Under the pieces are notes generated by a model. That model ran no database searches. It was not told the DNA's origin and saw only the letters and a program-made list of their open reading frames with translations. A stretch of DNA of 64,000 nt from Euhalothece natronophila Z-M001 (lineage in GTDB: Bacteria; Cyanobacteriota; Cyanobacteriia; Cyanobacteriales; Rubidibacteraceae): assembly GCF_007904085.1 (NCBI RefSeq), contig NZ_CP042326.1, forward strand, positions 2,914,001-2,978,000. The letters run 5' to 3'. Shown here piece by piece: positions 8,061-17,014 of this stretch (the stretch's first letter is position 1; every line of letters starts with the position of its first letter). Both the position numbers and the translations under genes were made by a program.

Positions 8061-9188
8061 ATGTATAAACAAATCATTCGCCCTACTTTATTTTCTTTAT
8101 TAAAAGCTGACCCAGAAGTGTCTCATGAAACTAGCCTCAAGTTATTAAGTTGGTTAGAACAAAATCAAAACCAGTTTCCTGCAAATGTAATATTAAAGAC
8201 AATTTCTAATCAATTGGTTGTCGATGATCCAAGACTATCGCAAACGCTATGGGGAATCAATTTTCCGAATCCTTTAGGGTTAGCGGCTGGGTTTGATAAA
8301 AATGGAGTGGCTGCCAGTATTTGGGATAATTTTGGCTTTGGGTATGCCGAGTTGGGAACAGTAACAGAAAAACCCCAAACGGGAAACCCGAAACCGCGAC
8401 TGTTTCGGCTTCTAGAGGATGAGGGAATTTTAAATCGTATGGGGTTTAATAATCGTGGTAGTGCTACTTTGGCTACTGCCTTAGAAAAACAAGCAATGAG
8501 AGGAGAAAAAGGGGTTTGGGGGATTAATTTAGGGAAATCGAAAGTTACCCCTCTAGAAGAGGCGGCAAAGGATTATTTGAATAGTTTTTTACGGTTGCGA
8601 GAGATTGGGGATTATTTTGTGGTTAATGTCAGTTCTCCCAATACGCCAGGATTGCGATCGCTGCAGGATAGTTCGCAGTTAGGTTTAATTTTAGATGCGA
8701 TTCAAGAGAATAATGATCACCAAAAACCGATCCTTGTTAAGATTGCCCCTGATTTATCTTGGGAAGCTATTGATGAGGTAATAGTTATTGCTCAAAAGTA
8801 TCAACTAGCAGGAATTATTGCTACTAATACGACGATCTCTCGGGAAGGGTTGAAAACTCAATTAATCAATGGAAATACAATAACGGAAGAAGCAGGGGGG
8901 GTGAGTGGTAAACCGTTGCGCGATCGCGCTACTGAGGTAATTCGCTACATTTATCAACAAACCAAAGGACAACTACCGATTATTGGCGTGGGTGGAATTT
9001 TTACCACTGAGGAGGCTTGGGAAAAAATTATTGCCGGAGCAAGTTTAATCCAAGTTTATACCGGATGGATTTATGAGGGGCTAAGCCTAACCAGCAATAT
9101 TTTACACGGATTAATTCAAAAACTAGATCAAGAAGGGCTGACCAATATTTCACAAGCTGTGGGAAGTCAAACTGTTGTTAGTCATTAA
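8061..9188 (+). CDS. pyrD: dihydroorotate dehydrogenase (quinone), class 2
   Basis: 375 residues. It oxidises dihydroorotate to orotate in pyrimidine synthesis, passing electrons to quinone at the membrane. FMN- and substrate-binding motifs are present: GLAAGFDKNGVA, NRMGFNNRG, VNVSSPNTPGLR (class 2 catalytic serine) and GVGGIFTTEEAWEKIIAGAS near the C-terminus. The N-terminal extension of about 50 residues, the membrane/quinone domain of class 2 enzymes, is included. It starts directly after a block of intergenic repeats, and a MITE begins 50 nt after the stop. Confidence 0.96.
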   Translation: MYKQIIRPTLFSLLKADPEVSHETSLKLLSWLEQNQNQFPANVILKTISNQLVVDDPRLSQTLWGINFPNPLGLAAGFDKNGVAASIWDNFGFGYAELGTVTEKPQTGNPKPRLFRLLEDEGILNRMGFNNRGSATLATALEKQAMRGEKGVWGINLGKSKVTPLEEAAKDYLNSFLRLREIGDYFVVNVSSPNTPGLRSLQDSSQLGLILDAIQENNDHQKPILVKIAPDLSWEAIDEVIVIAQKYQLAGIIATNTTISREGLKTQLINGNTITEEAGGVSGKPLRDRATEVIRYIYQQTKGQLPIIGVGGIFTTEEAWEKIIAGASLIQVYTGWIYEGLSLTSNILHGLIQKLDQEGLTNISQAVGSQTVVSH

Positions 9189-9238
9189 CTATAGCCTTTT
9201 TTTTAGATGTAGAGATTCATAGCGATTGTGAAAGTTAA

Positions 9239-9352
9239 TATAGCAATCCTAAATTAGTTGTAAACTTCCACTTTAGTTCCCCCCTTTAATAAGGGGGGTT
9301 AGGGGGGATCGCCAGTTAAGCTACTTTTTACAAATGAGATCATATTGCTATA
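9239..9352. mobile_element. MITE-like element with TATAGCAAT ends
   Basis: TATAGCAATCCTAAATTAG at 9239 and the reverse complement of the right end (TATAGCAATATGATC...) form imperfect terminal inverted repeats of about 26 bp: the outer 9 bases are identical, and GTTGTAAA/TTTGTAAA differ by one base. The middle holds CCCCCCTTTAATAAGGGGGG, a strong hairpin. It has no coding capacity. Its left end recurs at 63987-64000 and its core at 2077. Confidence 0.7.
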
Positions 9353-9362
9353 GAGTTATCAG

Positions 9363-9404
9363 TCATTAGTCATTAGTCATTGGTCATTGGTCATTGGTCA
9401 TTAG
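9363..9404. repeat. heptanucleotide tandem repeat TCATTAG/TCATTGG
   Basis: Six head-to-tail copies of TCATTRG. The same heptamer ends the large array at 26262-26337 and occurs at 7971. Confidence 0.8.
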
Positions 9405-9494
9405 GTTACAAAGGACAAATAACCTAAGATAGATTTAGTAAATCACTCAAGTTGACGATAAGATCAGTTATGAATTGTGATAAAATTTTATATA

Positions 9495-10611
9495 TTAATC
9501 CGTGCGCTAAATAGTTAACATGGGAAAGTGAAGTACGGCAGTTTTCTATATGCAATTAAAAGACGCTCGGAGTTTACCCCCTCAAGCTCAACAAGCAATC
9601 CGTAAAAGGGCGGTCATGGCAGTGATTGAGAACAAACGTTCTCAAGGAGAAGTGGCCCAAGAGTTTGGAGTTACTCGTACAGCAGTTAATCAGTGGGTGC
9701 AACGTTACCGTCGTGGGGGTGAGACAGCTCTCAAAGCTTGTAAACAAGGTCGTCGTGAGCATCCTACCTTGGCGCGATCGCAGGTAACGACAATTACTCG
9801 TCTCATTCGGGATTACAGCCCAGAACAACTACAACTGCCATTTACTCTCTGGACTCGACAAGCCGTATCTCAGCTCATTGAACAATGTTGGGGAATTACT
9901 CTTTCTCAAACGACGATTGGTCGTTATCTGCGTCGTTGGGGACTGTCTCCACAAAAGCCTGCCAAATGCGCTCGTGAGCAATGTCCTCACCAGCTTCAGC
10001 ATTGGTTAACTCATGAATATCCAGCGATTCACAAGCGAGCACAGCAGGAAGGAGCTGAGATTCATTGGGGTGATGAAATGGGATTGCGTTCGGACCATCA
10101 AGCAGGGACTTGTTGGTCTGAGGTAGGGAAAACGCCAATTGTAGAAGGAACTGGGCAACGTTTCAGTTGCAACTTAATTTCCGCCCTGACCAATCGAGGA
10201 ACCCTACGCTTTCAAGTATTTCAAGGGGGATTTAATAGCGATGTCTTTTTGGAATTTTTACGCCGATTAATTCGCTCCAGGGAAAACAAAGTTTTTTTGA
10301 TTGTAGATCGCCACCCAGTACATCGCTCCCGTAAAGTTCAACAATGGGTAGCTCAACATCAGGATGAATTGGAACTGTTTTATCTTCCCCCCTACAGCCC
10401 AGAACGAAATCCCGATGAATTTCTCAATCAGGACATTAAAAGCAATGCTATGAGACGACAAAGACCCCGTAATCGTAATGAACTCATGAAAAGGGTTCGC
10501 TCTTATTTATACAGTCTTCAGAAATGTCCCGAACGTATTAGTCGTTATTTTTGGGCTCAGCCAGTTCAATATGCTGGCCTTTAGGTGTTAACTATTTCCT
10601 GCACGGATTAA
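9495..10611. mobile_element. intact IS630-family insertion sequence
   Basis: Terminal inverted repeats TTAATCCGTGCGCTAAATAG (9495) and GTTAACTATTTCCTGCACGG followed by ATTAA (10587-10611) match over about 25 bp. The element is flanked on both sides by TA (9493-9494 and 10612-10613), the target duplication of IS630/Tc1-mariner elements. It carries one uninterrupted transposase gene. It is inserted 38 bp upstream of the BLUF gene. Confidence 0.88.
9550..10584 (+). CDS. IS630-family transposase
   Basis: 344 residues. The N-terminal helix-turn-helix (GEVAQEFGVTRTAVNQWVQR) binds the ends, and a second winged helix follows. The DDE catalytic domain shows its residues in EIHWGDEMG, FLIVDRHPVHRS and PPYSPERNPDEFLNQ; the third acidic residue is in the usual NPDE context. 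No stop or frameshift is seen, so the transposase could be active. The gene fills most of the 1.1-kb element. Confidence 0.93.
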   Translation: MQLKDARSLPPQAQQAIRKRAVMAVIENKRSQGEVAQEFGVTRTAVNQWVQRYRRGGETALKACKQGRREHPTLARSQVTTITRLIRDYSPEQLQLPFTLWTRQAVSQLIEQCWGITLSQTTIGRYLRRWGLSPQKPAKCAREQCPHQLQHWLTHEYPAIHKRAQQEGAEIHWGDEMGLRSDHQAGTCWSEVGKTPIVEGTGQRFSCNLISALTNRGTLRFQVFQGGFNSDVFLEFLRRLIRSRENKVFLIVDRHPVHRSRKVQQWVAQHQDELELFYLPPYSPERNPDEFLNQDIKSNAMRRQRPRNRNELMKRVRSYLYSLQKCPERISRYFWAQPVQYAGL

Positions 10612-10649
10612 TAAATTAACAGTTAATACACTTTTTAGGGAAATCACAA

Positions 10650-11081
10650 ATGGTTCTTTGTCGATTAATTTATGTGAGTGAAGCAGTGGCAGGGTTAGCT
10701 TATCCTGATCTCAAGGATATTATGGAAAAGTCAGAGAAAAATAATACTCCTATAGGAGTTTCGGGAATGCTTTCTTATAGAAACAACAAGTTTTTACAAG
10801 TCTTAGAAGGAGAACGACAAGCAGTGAGTGGGACTTATGAGAAGATACTAAAAGATGAACGTCATTATAAAAGCCAGTTAATTGAATTTACAGAAATTGA
10901 CTATCGTTTATTTACAAATTGGTCAATGAAAGTGGTGCAAATGGGAGAACAGTTTCCCAAAAAAGTTAAGGAGTTAAGCATGAAGTATTCTGGTTATAAT
11001 GAATTTGACCCAAGAGCGATGACCAGCTATCAATGTTTAGAGTTTATAAAAGAGTTAGCAACTTTAGTGGCTTCAGCTTAG
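10650..11081 (+). CDS. BLUF-domain blue-light photoreceptor, PixD-like
   Basis: 143 residues, a short BLUF protein like PixD/Slr1694. The key residues sit at the PixD positions: Tyr8 in RLIYVS, Asn31/32, Gln50 in KFLQVLEGE, Trp91 and Met93 in TNWSMKVV. The domain binds FAD non-covalently and the C-terminal ~45 residues form the usual output helices. In other cyanobacteria PixD controls phototaxis through a PatA-type regulator, but none is encoded here. Only 3 nt separate it from the FAD oxidoreductase downstream. An IS630 element ends 38 bp upstream and must have replaced or displaced the native promoter. Confidence 0.93.
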   Translation: MVLCRLIYVSEAVAGLAYPDLKDIMEKSEKNNTPIGVSGMLSYRNNKFLQVLEGERQAVSGTYEKILKDERHYKSQLIEFTEIDYRLFTNWSMKVVQMGEQFPKKVKELSMKYSGYNEFDPRAMTSYQCLEFIKELATLVASA

Positions 11082-11084
11082 GTT

Positions 11085-12209
11085 ATGAAAAAATATGATT
11101 TTCTGGTTATTGGAGGTGGCATTACAGGGGCTAGTTTAGCCTATGAGTTGCAAGCACAGGGGGGAAAAGTTTTATTATTAGAGTCGGATCCAAGTCTGGA
11201 TAATGCCACTCGTTACAGTTATGGGGGGCTTCCGTTTTGGTGCGGAACTTCCCCTGAAATGAGAGAACTGTGCGCTGAGGGAATGCGCCTCCATCGTGAA
11301 TTGCCAACGATTCTTGATCAAGATACAGAGTATCAAGAAATTAATCTTTTACTCACAATTAGAAAAGATGAATCCCCAGAAGAAATTTTAGCTCAATATC
11401 AAGGGTGTGAAATTCCGCCTCAATTGCTGAGCGTGGCAGAAAGTTGTGAAATAGAACCATTATTAAATCCTAGCGCGATCGCGGGATCAATTTATTTTCC
11501 TCATGGTCAAATTAATCCTACAAAAACTAACCAAGCCTATCTTAAAACTTTCACTCGCCTTGGTGGAGAAATTCAGTATGAGGAGGTGACTTCTTGGCTG
11601 ATCAATGCTGGAAAAGTTCAGGGAGTCAGGACAGAAAACAATTACTATTATGGCGAAAAAGTCATTCTTTGTGCAGGGGGAGTAACCCAAAAGTTATTAA
11701 AGAATATCGGGATCAAAAGTTCAGTTTATTTTACGCAAGCAGAACTATTAGAAACGCCTCCTCTTGATCTGCAATTAAACAGCCTAATTATGCCAGCGAC
11801 GAATCAACGGCTAATTTTAGAAAAAAATGCTACTGCAGAACATTTATGGGATCAAGAAAATGAAAAAATAGCTAATACAATTATTGATCCAGGAGTCGCT
11901 CAATTTCAAGATAAACACTTATGTATTGGTCAAATTAGCCGTCTCTTGAGTAATCTAAATTATCCAGTTGATCCTAAAAAAAGTGAAAATTGGTTACGTG
12001 AAGAAGTGGGAGAATTATTACCCTGCTTAAAAGATGTTCCAGCAACTTGGCATCGCTGTTTAATTGCTTTTAGCCCAAAAGGAGAATCAGCTATTGGTGA
12101 GGTAGATGGTTATGAGGGAATTTTTCTGTTTTCAGGATTTACTAGTACCTTGTTGTTTGCACCACCTTTAGCGAAAAAATTTGCGCGATCGCTGTTAAGC
12201 GAATATTAA
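11085..12209 (+). CDS. FAD-dependent oxidoreductase (DAO family)
   Basis: 374 residues. The N-terminal dinucleotide motif FLVIGGGITGASLAYEL and LLLESDPSLDNATRYSYGG, plus the C-terminal GYEGIFLFSGFTSTLLFAPP, identify the D-amino acid oxidase/glycine oxidase superfamily. The substrate is unknown; relatives oxidise glycine, sarcosine or other secondary amines. The start is 3 nt after the BLUF stop, so the two are probably co-transcribed; whether this reflects FAD sharing or a shared light response is open. No membrane segment is visible. Confidence 0.85.
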   Translation: MKKYDFLVIGGGITGASLAYELQAQGGKVLLLESDPSLDNATRYSYGGLPFWCGTSPEMRELCAEGMRLHRELPTILDQDTEYQEINLLLTIRKDESPEEILAQYQGCEIPPQLLSVAESCEIEPLLNPSAIAGSIYFPHGQINPTKTNQAYLKTFTRLGGEIQYEEVTSWLINAGKVQGVRTENNYYYGEKVILCAGGVTQKLLKNIGIKSSVYFTQAELLETPPLDLQLNSLIMPATNQRLILEKNATAEHLWDQENEKIANTIIDPGVAQFQDKHLCIGQISRLLSNLNYPVDPKKSENWLREEVGELLPCLKDVPATWHRCLIAFSPKGESAIGEVDGYEGIFLFSGFTSTLLFAPPLAKKFARSLLSEY

Positions 12210-12290
12210 AGCAATATTCAATTAACGTTGAAAACGAATAGAGGATGATTTAGAATATGCCTTATCAATTATTAAAGTGGAGATTTTATA

Positions 12291-13124
12291 ATGCTGGAAA
12301 ATAGTTGGAGGTTTTCTAAACTCAGCTACGGGCTAATTTGGAAAAACAAAGAGCTACTAATTTTCCCCCTTCTATCAGGAATTGCTGAAATTTTTATTTT
12401 AGCAAGTTTTATTATTCCCTTCTTTTTAACATTACAAGGCGGCACAGGTAATATTTTAGCAAGTGCAGGGTTCTACATTGTATTATTTATTTTTTACTTT
12501 GTGACTAATGCCATTGTTTTGATTTTTAATACAGGGTTAATTGCTTGTGTTTTTAAAATTCTTCATGGCTATAATCCATCTTTAGGTTATGGATTATCCT
12601 TTGCTTTTAAGCGTTTACCACAAATTATTAGTTGGTCAATATTATCTGCAGTCATTAGTGTAATTTTAAATGCTTTAGAAAAGAATGAGACTATTAGTAG
12701 CTTAGTTACAGGAATTTTGGGAGTAACTTGGAGTGCGATCACTTATTTTGTTGTGCCTGTAATTGTTATGAATGGCTTGGGACCAATTGGTGCCATTAAA
12801 CGCTCTGGTGAAACTTTACGATCAACTTGGGGAAAAGCCTTAATTGGGAATTTCTCCTTAAAAATAATTGGATTTCTTTTACTACTACCCGTCTTAATTC
12901 TATTAGGAATTGGTTTATTTTTTGCCATTAATGCAGGTTCTCCTGTTGGCATTGGTGTGGTTGCTGGATTAGGAGTTCTTGCGTTTATTGTTGATTATCT
13001 ATTAACGGAAGCAGTGAACTCAGTATTTAAATGTTATCTGTTTGTTTATGCTACGGATCGAGAGGTTCTAGACGAAGGTTATACCGAGGCTTTTGCTGAT
13101 GCGTTTTGCCCCAAACGAAGATGA
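12291..13124 (+). CDS. multi-spanning membrane protein, DUF6159-like
   Basis: 277 residues with about six hydrophobic helices. The N-terminus (MLENSWRFSKLSYGLIWKNK) followed by a helix beginning FPLLSGIAEIF, and the central GPIGAIKRSGETLRSTWGKA, match the pattern of the DUF6159 family. Its function is unknown. The ATG is preceded by AAGTGGAGATTTTATA, a modest ribosome binding site. It stands alone, 81 nt after the oxidoreductase and 277 nt before psaC. Confidence 0.8.
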   Translation: MLENSWRFSKLSYGLIWKNKELLIFPLLSGIAEIFILASFIIPFFLTLQGGTGNILASAGFYIVLFIFYFVTNAIVLIFNTGLIACVFKILHGYNPSLGYGLSFAFKRLPQIISWSILSAVISVILNALEKNETISSLVTGILGVTWSAITYFVVPVIVMNGLGPIGAIKRSGETLRSTWGKALIGNFSLKIIGFLLLLPVLILLGIGLFFAINAGSPVGIGVVAGLGVLAFIVDYLLTEAVNSVFKCYLFVYATDREVLDEGYTEAFADAFCPKRR

Positions 13125-13161
13125 CTCTATTAATCAGTCTCATTACAGTTTGTAAACATGA

Positions 13162-13175
13162 TAACCAGTTGGTTA
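13162..13175. promoter_or_regulatory. inverted repeat upstream of psaC
   Basis: TAACCA GT TGGTTA, a perfect 6+6 inverted repeat with a 2-nt spacer. A second one, GTAACA GAAG TGTTAC, lies at 13275-13290. Both are in the long region before psaC and could be operator sites; no regulator is identified. Confidence 0.3.
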
Positions 13176-13184
13176 CTATTCCTT

Positions 13185-13322
13185 ATGAATGGAAACAATG
13201 AAGTAGTAGCCCTTTTGAGCGATCAAATCAAAATAGATCCTATGGCCTCTGAGTCAGGTAACGGTCAGCAAAAAGTAACAGAAGTGTTACAGAGTTTAAA
13301 GTTTCTTATTGTGTATGTCTAG
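13185..13322 (+). CDS. possible 45-aa small protein upstream of psaC
   Basis: ATG 13185 to TAG 13322 encodes MNGNNEVVALLSDQIKIDPM and a further 25 residues ending KFLIVYV. No convincing ribosome binding site precedes it, though TTACTATTCCTT is adjacent. The composition is protein-like, but I do not recognise it. It may be part of the psaC leader rather than a gene. Confidence 0.25.
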   Translation: MNGNNEVVALLSDQIKIDPMASESGNGQQKVTEVLQSLKFLIVYV

Positions 13323-13374
13323 TGCAGTGAAAGCCTTGCGGTAAACTAAATCAGAAAGAGTCCTTATTTCATAA

Positions 13375-13647
<273 letters not shown>

Positions 13648-13738
13648 GTTTAACCTAAACCCATTCCCCACTTTAGCTGTGTAAACAGTTGGGGTGGGGT
13701 TCTATTATGTGAAAAATTTCGGAGACAGTGACAGTTTA

Positions 13739-14551
13739 ATGAAAAGTTATTTAGCCGCGGCGGTGCAAATGACCAGTAAGCCAGATTTAGAGGAGAATTT
13801 GGCAACTGCATCAGACCTGGTAGAATTGGCAGTGCGACGAGGGGCAGCCTTTGTAACGCTTCCAGAAAATTTTTCTTTTTTGGGACAAGAAACAGAAAAG
13901 GTTAAACAAGCTAGCGAAATTGCCCATAAGAGTGAAAAGTTCCTCAAAACGATGGCGCAACGGTATCAAATTACCATTGTGGGCGGTGGCTTCCCGATTC
14001 CTGTTGGGGATGGCAAAGTCTCCAATACAGCTCTAATGATTGGTAAAAATGGCGAGGAATTAGCCCGTTATGAGAAAGTCCATCTCTTTGATGTGAATCT
14101 CCCCGATGGCAATACCTATCAAGAGTCAGAAACGGTTAAGGCGGGTGTTTCGCTTCCACCCATTTCCATTTCTCCTGAATTAGGTAAAATTGGTCTTTCT
14201 GTCTGTTATGATGTGCGCTTCCCAGAGTTATATCGGCAACTGTCAAAACAGGGGGCAGAAGTTTTACTGATTCCTGCTGCGTTTACGGCTTATACAGGAA
14301 AAGATCATTGGCAGGTATTATTAAAAGCAAGAGCTATTGAAAACACGGCTTATGTCATTGCCCCGGCACAAACGGGAAATCATTATGCTCGTCGCACCAG
14401 TCATGGTCACGCCATGATTATTGACCCCTGGGGGTTAATTTTAAGTGATGCGGGAGAAGATCCCGGGCTAGCCCTTGCAGAAATTAATCCCTCCCGCTTA
14501 GAACAAGTGCGCCGTCAGATGCCTGTCCTCAATCATCGGGTGTTTGGCTAG
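13739..14551 (+). CDS. nitrilase-superfamily carbon-nitrogen hydrolase (Nit/ω-amidase-like)
   Basis: 270 residues from ATG 13739; a GTG at 13694 is in frame but lies in the GC-rich stretch after psaC. The Glu-Lys-Cys triad is visible: LPENFSF (Glu43), ARYEKVHLFDVNLP (Lys) and GLSVCYDVRFPELYR (Cys). The DVNLP and NHYARRTSHGHAMIIDPWG segments resemble the Nit1/Nit2 branch, which hydrolyses deaminated glutathione or omega-amides. The exact substrate is not determinable. The gene is convergent with the YlqD gene, overlapping it by 4 nt. Confidence 0.88.
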   Translation: MKSYLAAAVQMTSKPDLEENLATASDLVELAVRRGAAFVTLPENFSFLGQETEKVKQASEIAHKSEKFLKTMAQRYQITIVGGGFPIPVGDGKVSNTALMIGKNGEELARYEKVHLFDVNLPDGNTYQESETVKAGVSLPPISISPELGKIGLSVCYDVRFPELYRQLSKQGAEVLLIPAAFTAYTGKDHWQVLLKARAIENTAYVIAPAQTGNHYARRTSHGHAMIIDPWGLILSDAGEDPGLALAEINPSRLEQVRRQMPVLNHRVFG

Positions 14552-14997
14552 ATATCACCTCGTATTTCTTGGACAATTCCATCTTTAATGACCACTTCGG
14601 CGTTCATTTTTTTCACTAGGTTATCTCCTACTTGTATGCGGATAAAACTATCCATTTGTCCTTGACCAACTTCTTGTCCTTCTTCTAAGAGTTGCACTTG
14701 TTGGAGTTGTTGGAGAGATTGATTTTTTTGTTCGGTAACTTTGCTTTTTTGTTGATTAACTTGATTCTGGACATTACGTAACTGTTGTTGAACTTGGGGA
14801 TCACTGGGGTTACTACCTTGTTGAGTAACCTGCGCGATCGCGCTTTGTCCCTGATTCTCTAATTGTTGCAGTTGTTCATCATACTTATTAATTTGCGATT
14901 GCAACTGCTGCTGGACTTCTTCTTTCCAACGCTGCGTAACAATCACTTTTAGGTTAATAGGACGTTTCAGTAATAAACTTTTACTTTCTTCGTTCAT
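14548..14997 (-). CDS. YlqD-family protein
   Basis: 149 residues from ATG 14997, chosen because GAAGGAAG lies just upstream. A longer frame from 15030 would overlap the region right after the ligase stop. The protein starts with LLLKRPINLKVIVTQRWKEE, has a long Gln-rich coiled coil (about residues 25-100) and ends with VGDNLVKKMNAEVVIKDGIV, the β-rich YlqD end. Function is unknown. It lies 35 nt downstream of the acyl-activating enzyme on the same strand and may be co-transcribed. Confidence 0.8.
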   Translation of the reverse strand: MNEESKSLLLKRPINLKVIVTQRWKEEVQQQLQSQINKYDEQLQQLENQGQSAIAQVTQQGSNPSDPQVQQQLRNVQNQVNQQKSKVTEQKNQSLQQLQQVQLLEEGQEVGQGQMDSFIRIQVGDNLVKKMNAEVVIKDGIVQEIRGDI

Positions 14998-15032
14998 GGG
15001 GATACTTCCTTCTAAATTAGCCATGGTCAAAA

Positions 15033-16943
15033 TTAACCCTTAACAAACATCCCGTTAATGATATCTTGATACCGTTCACTGACGACAGGGCGTTTAATTT
15101 TCAAAGTTTGGGTCATCATGCCATTTTCTGCTGAAAAGGGTTCTGTAATCAGCTTAAATACGCCAATTCTGTCATCTGGACGATACCCCGGACGATTTTT
15201 CACTTCACGATTCAACTCCTCACGGAATAATTTTTGCACTTTGGAATTGTCTAAGGTTTGTTCTAACCATTGGTCAGAAAAGTCTAACTCTAAACTATTT
15301 TCTTGTGACCATGCTTTGAGAGCGTCAAAATTCGGTACAATTAATGCCCCAAGACAACGCTGATCTTGTCCCACCAGCATAATTTGGTCAATATAAGGGC
15401 TACGTAAACAAGCATCTTCTATGGGTTGCGGTTCTATATTTTCCCCATTAGAGAGAACAATGGTATCTTTTGCCCGTCCCGTTAAGACTAAATCATCGTG
15501 TTTCGTAATCCAGCCCAAATCACCTGTATTAAACCATCCTTCCTCATCAATTGCTTTTTCAGTGGCTTCTGGCTTTTTATAATAACCCTGCATCACTTGG
15601 GGGCCACGAATCAACACTAAGCCTTTTTCCTCTTCTGAGAGAGGCTGTTTGGTTTCAGGATCAACAATTTTGGTTTCCGTTTCAGGAATCGCTTTTCCTG
15701 CTGATCCTCGCAAATTATGATCAAACCGTCGCGCATGAGTTACAGGAGACGTTTCGGTTAAACCATATCCCACTAGCAAGGGAATGCCAATGACTTCATA
15801 GAAATCATCAATATGTTTGGCTAAAGAACCACCGCCACTGATAACGCTTTTTAAGTTACCTCCTGTGGCTTGACGAACCGTTTTATAAACAATTTGATCG
15901 GCTAAATTATGTAGAGGTTGCAAGAAAAAGGCTTGAATAGAAGCAAGTAAACGTTCTCCCCCGGATGGATGTAAGTTGTTTAGATCTAATCCTTCTTTAA
16001 TGCGTTTGGCTTTGATATAGCGGTGGGAGATTTTAAGAAATACAGCAATTAATTTTTTCTTCGCTGGACTTTGATCGGCAAGTTGTTTTTGAATACCATC
16101 ATAAATGGATTCCCAAAGACGGGGAACACCCACCATATAATCAGGTTTTTGTTCTTTTAAGTCTTGCTTGAATGACCGCAAATTGGTATAAACTAGCCGA
16201 CACCCTCGAGATAATAAGAAATATTCCGCTGCCCGTTCATAAGCGTGCCAACTGGGTAAAATGCTTAAGGCTTTATCTGCTGGTTGTGGTTGAATAACAT
16301 CCCCAATCGCACGAACCTGATGCAAAAAGTTACCATGAGATAACATTGCCCCTTTCGGTTTTCCTGTTGTTCCCGAGGTATAAATTAACGTAGCTAAATC
16401 ATTGTCTTGGCGAGTTACAGGGGTAAATTCATGCTTACTTCCCTCATGCATTAGTTGCGAATAAGTTAGAACTTTAATTCCTTCTAACTCGGGGGTTTCA
16501 TCAGAGAGTAAAATCACTAATTGAATGGGCGGATTTTTGATGTCTGCTTTTAATTTTTCTAAGGTTTGATTATTTTCGACAATTAAAGCGATACTATCAC
16601 TATCATCGAGAATATAGAGTAATTCTGCTGCATCAGCCTGGGCTGATCTAACAACATTTGCTGCCCCGGCACTAATTGTTCCTTGATCCGCGATGAACCA
16701 ACGTGGGCTATTATCAGCAAAGAGAGCCACTTTTGTATCAGGTTCAATTCCTTGGGCTTGTAAGCCAGTTGCAAATTGTTGAATTTGTTGGTTTAATTCC
16801 TTATAGGTAATCTCGACAGGAGGATCACTATGAGGGTTATCAAGTGCAATCACCTCTCCATAGTGACTCGCTACTTGAGACCAAATTTCTGGTAAAGATT
16901 GGATGCTGGAATAGTCAATTGGCGTATTTGTTTGCTGAGTCAT
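15033..16943 (-). CDS. aas: long-chain acyl-ACP/acyl-CoA synthetase (AMP-forming)
   Basis: 636 residues. The AMP-binding signature TLIYTSGTTGKPKGAMLSHG, the adenylation motif VGYGLTETSPVTHARR and the hinge GWFNTGDLGWITKHDDLVLTG are complete, and the length fits long-chain fatty acid ligases. Cyanobacteria have a single enzyme of this kind, Aas, which attaches free fatty acids to acyl carrier protein for recycling. That specificity is inferred from the organism, as ACP and CoA ligases cannot be separated by eye. It is transcribed leftward, probably together with the YlqD gene. Confidence 0.9.
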   Translation of the reverse strand: MTQQTNTPIDYSSIQSLPEIWSQVASHYGEVIALDNPHSDPPVEITYKELNQQIQQFATGLQAQGIEPDTKVALFADNSPRWFIADQGTISAGAANVVRSAQADAAELLYILDDSDSIALIVENNQTLEKLKADIKNPPIQLVILLSDETPELEGIKVLTYSQLMHEGSKHEFTPVTRQDNDLATLIYTSGTTGKPKGAMLSHGNFLHQVRAIGDVIQPQPADKALSILPSWHAYERAAEYFLLSRGCRLVYTNLRSFKQDLKEQKPDYMVGVPRLWESIYDGIQKQLADQSPAKKKLIAVFLKISHRYIKAKRIKEGLDLNNLHPSGGERLLASIQAFFLQPLHNLADQIVYKTVRQATGGNLKSVISGGGSLAKHIDDFYEVIGIPLLVGYGLTETSPVTHARRFDHNLRGSAGKAIPETETKIVDPETKQPLSEEEKGLVLIRGPQVMQGYYKKPEATEKAIDEEGWFNTGDLGWITKHDDLVLTGRAKDTIVLSNGENIEPQPIEDACLRSPYIDQIMLVGQDQRCLGALIVPNFDALKAWSQENSLELDFSDQWLEQTLDNSKVQKLFREELNREVKNRPGYRPDDRIGVFKLITEPFSAENGMMTQTLKIKRPVVSERYQDIINGMFVKG

Positions 16944-17014
16944 AGTTTTTTTTATAATTTAAATCTTACTGACTAATGCTTTAACATGATCTTAGTTTAA
17001 TTTGGTGGGAAATT

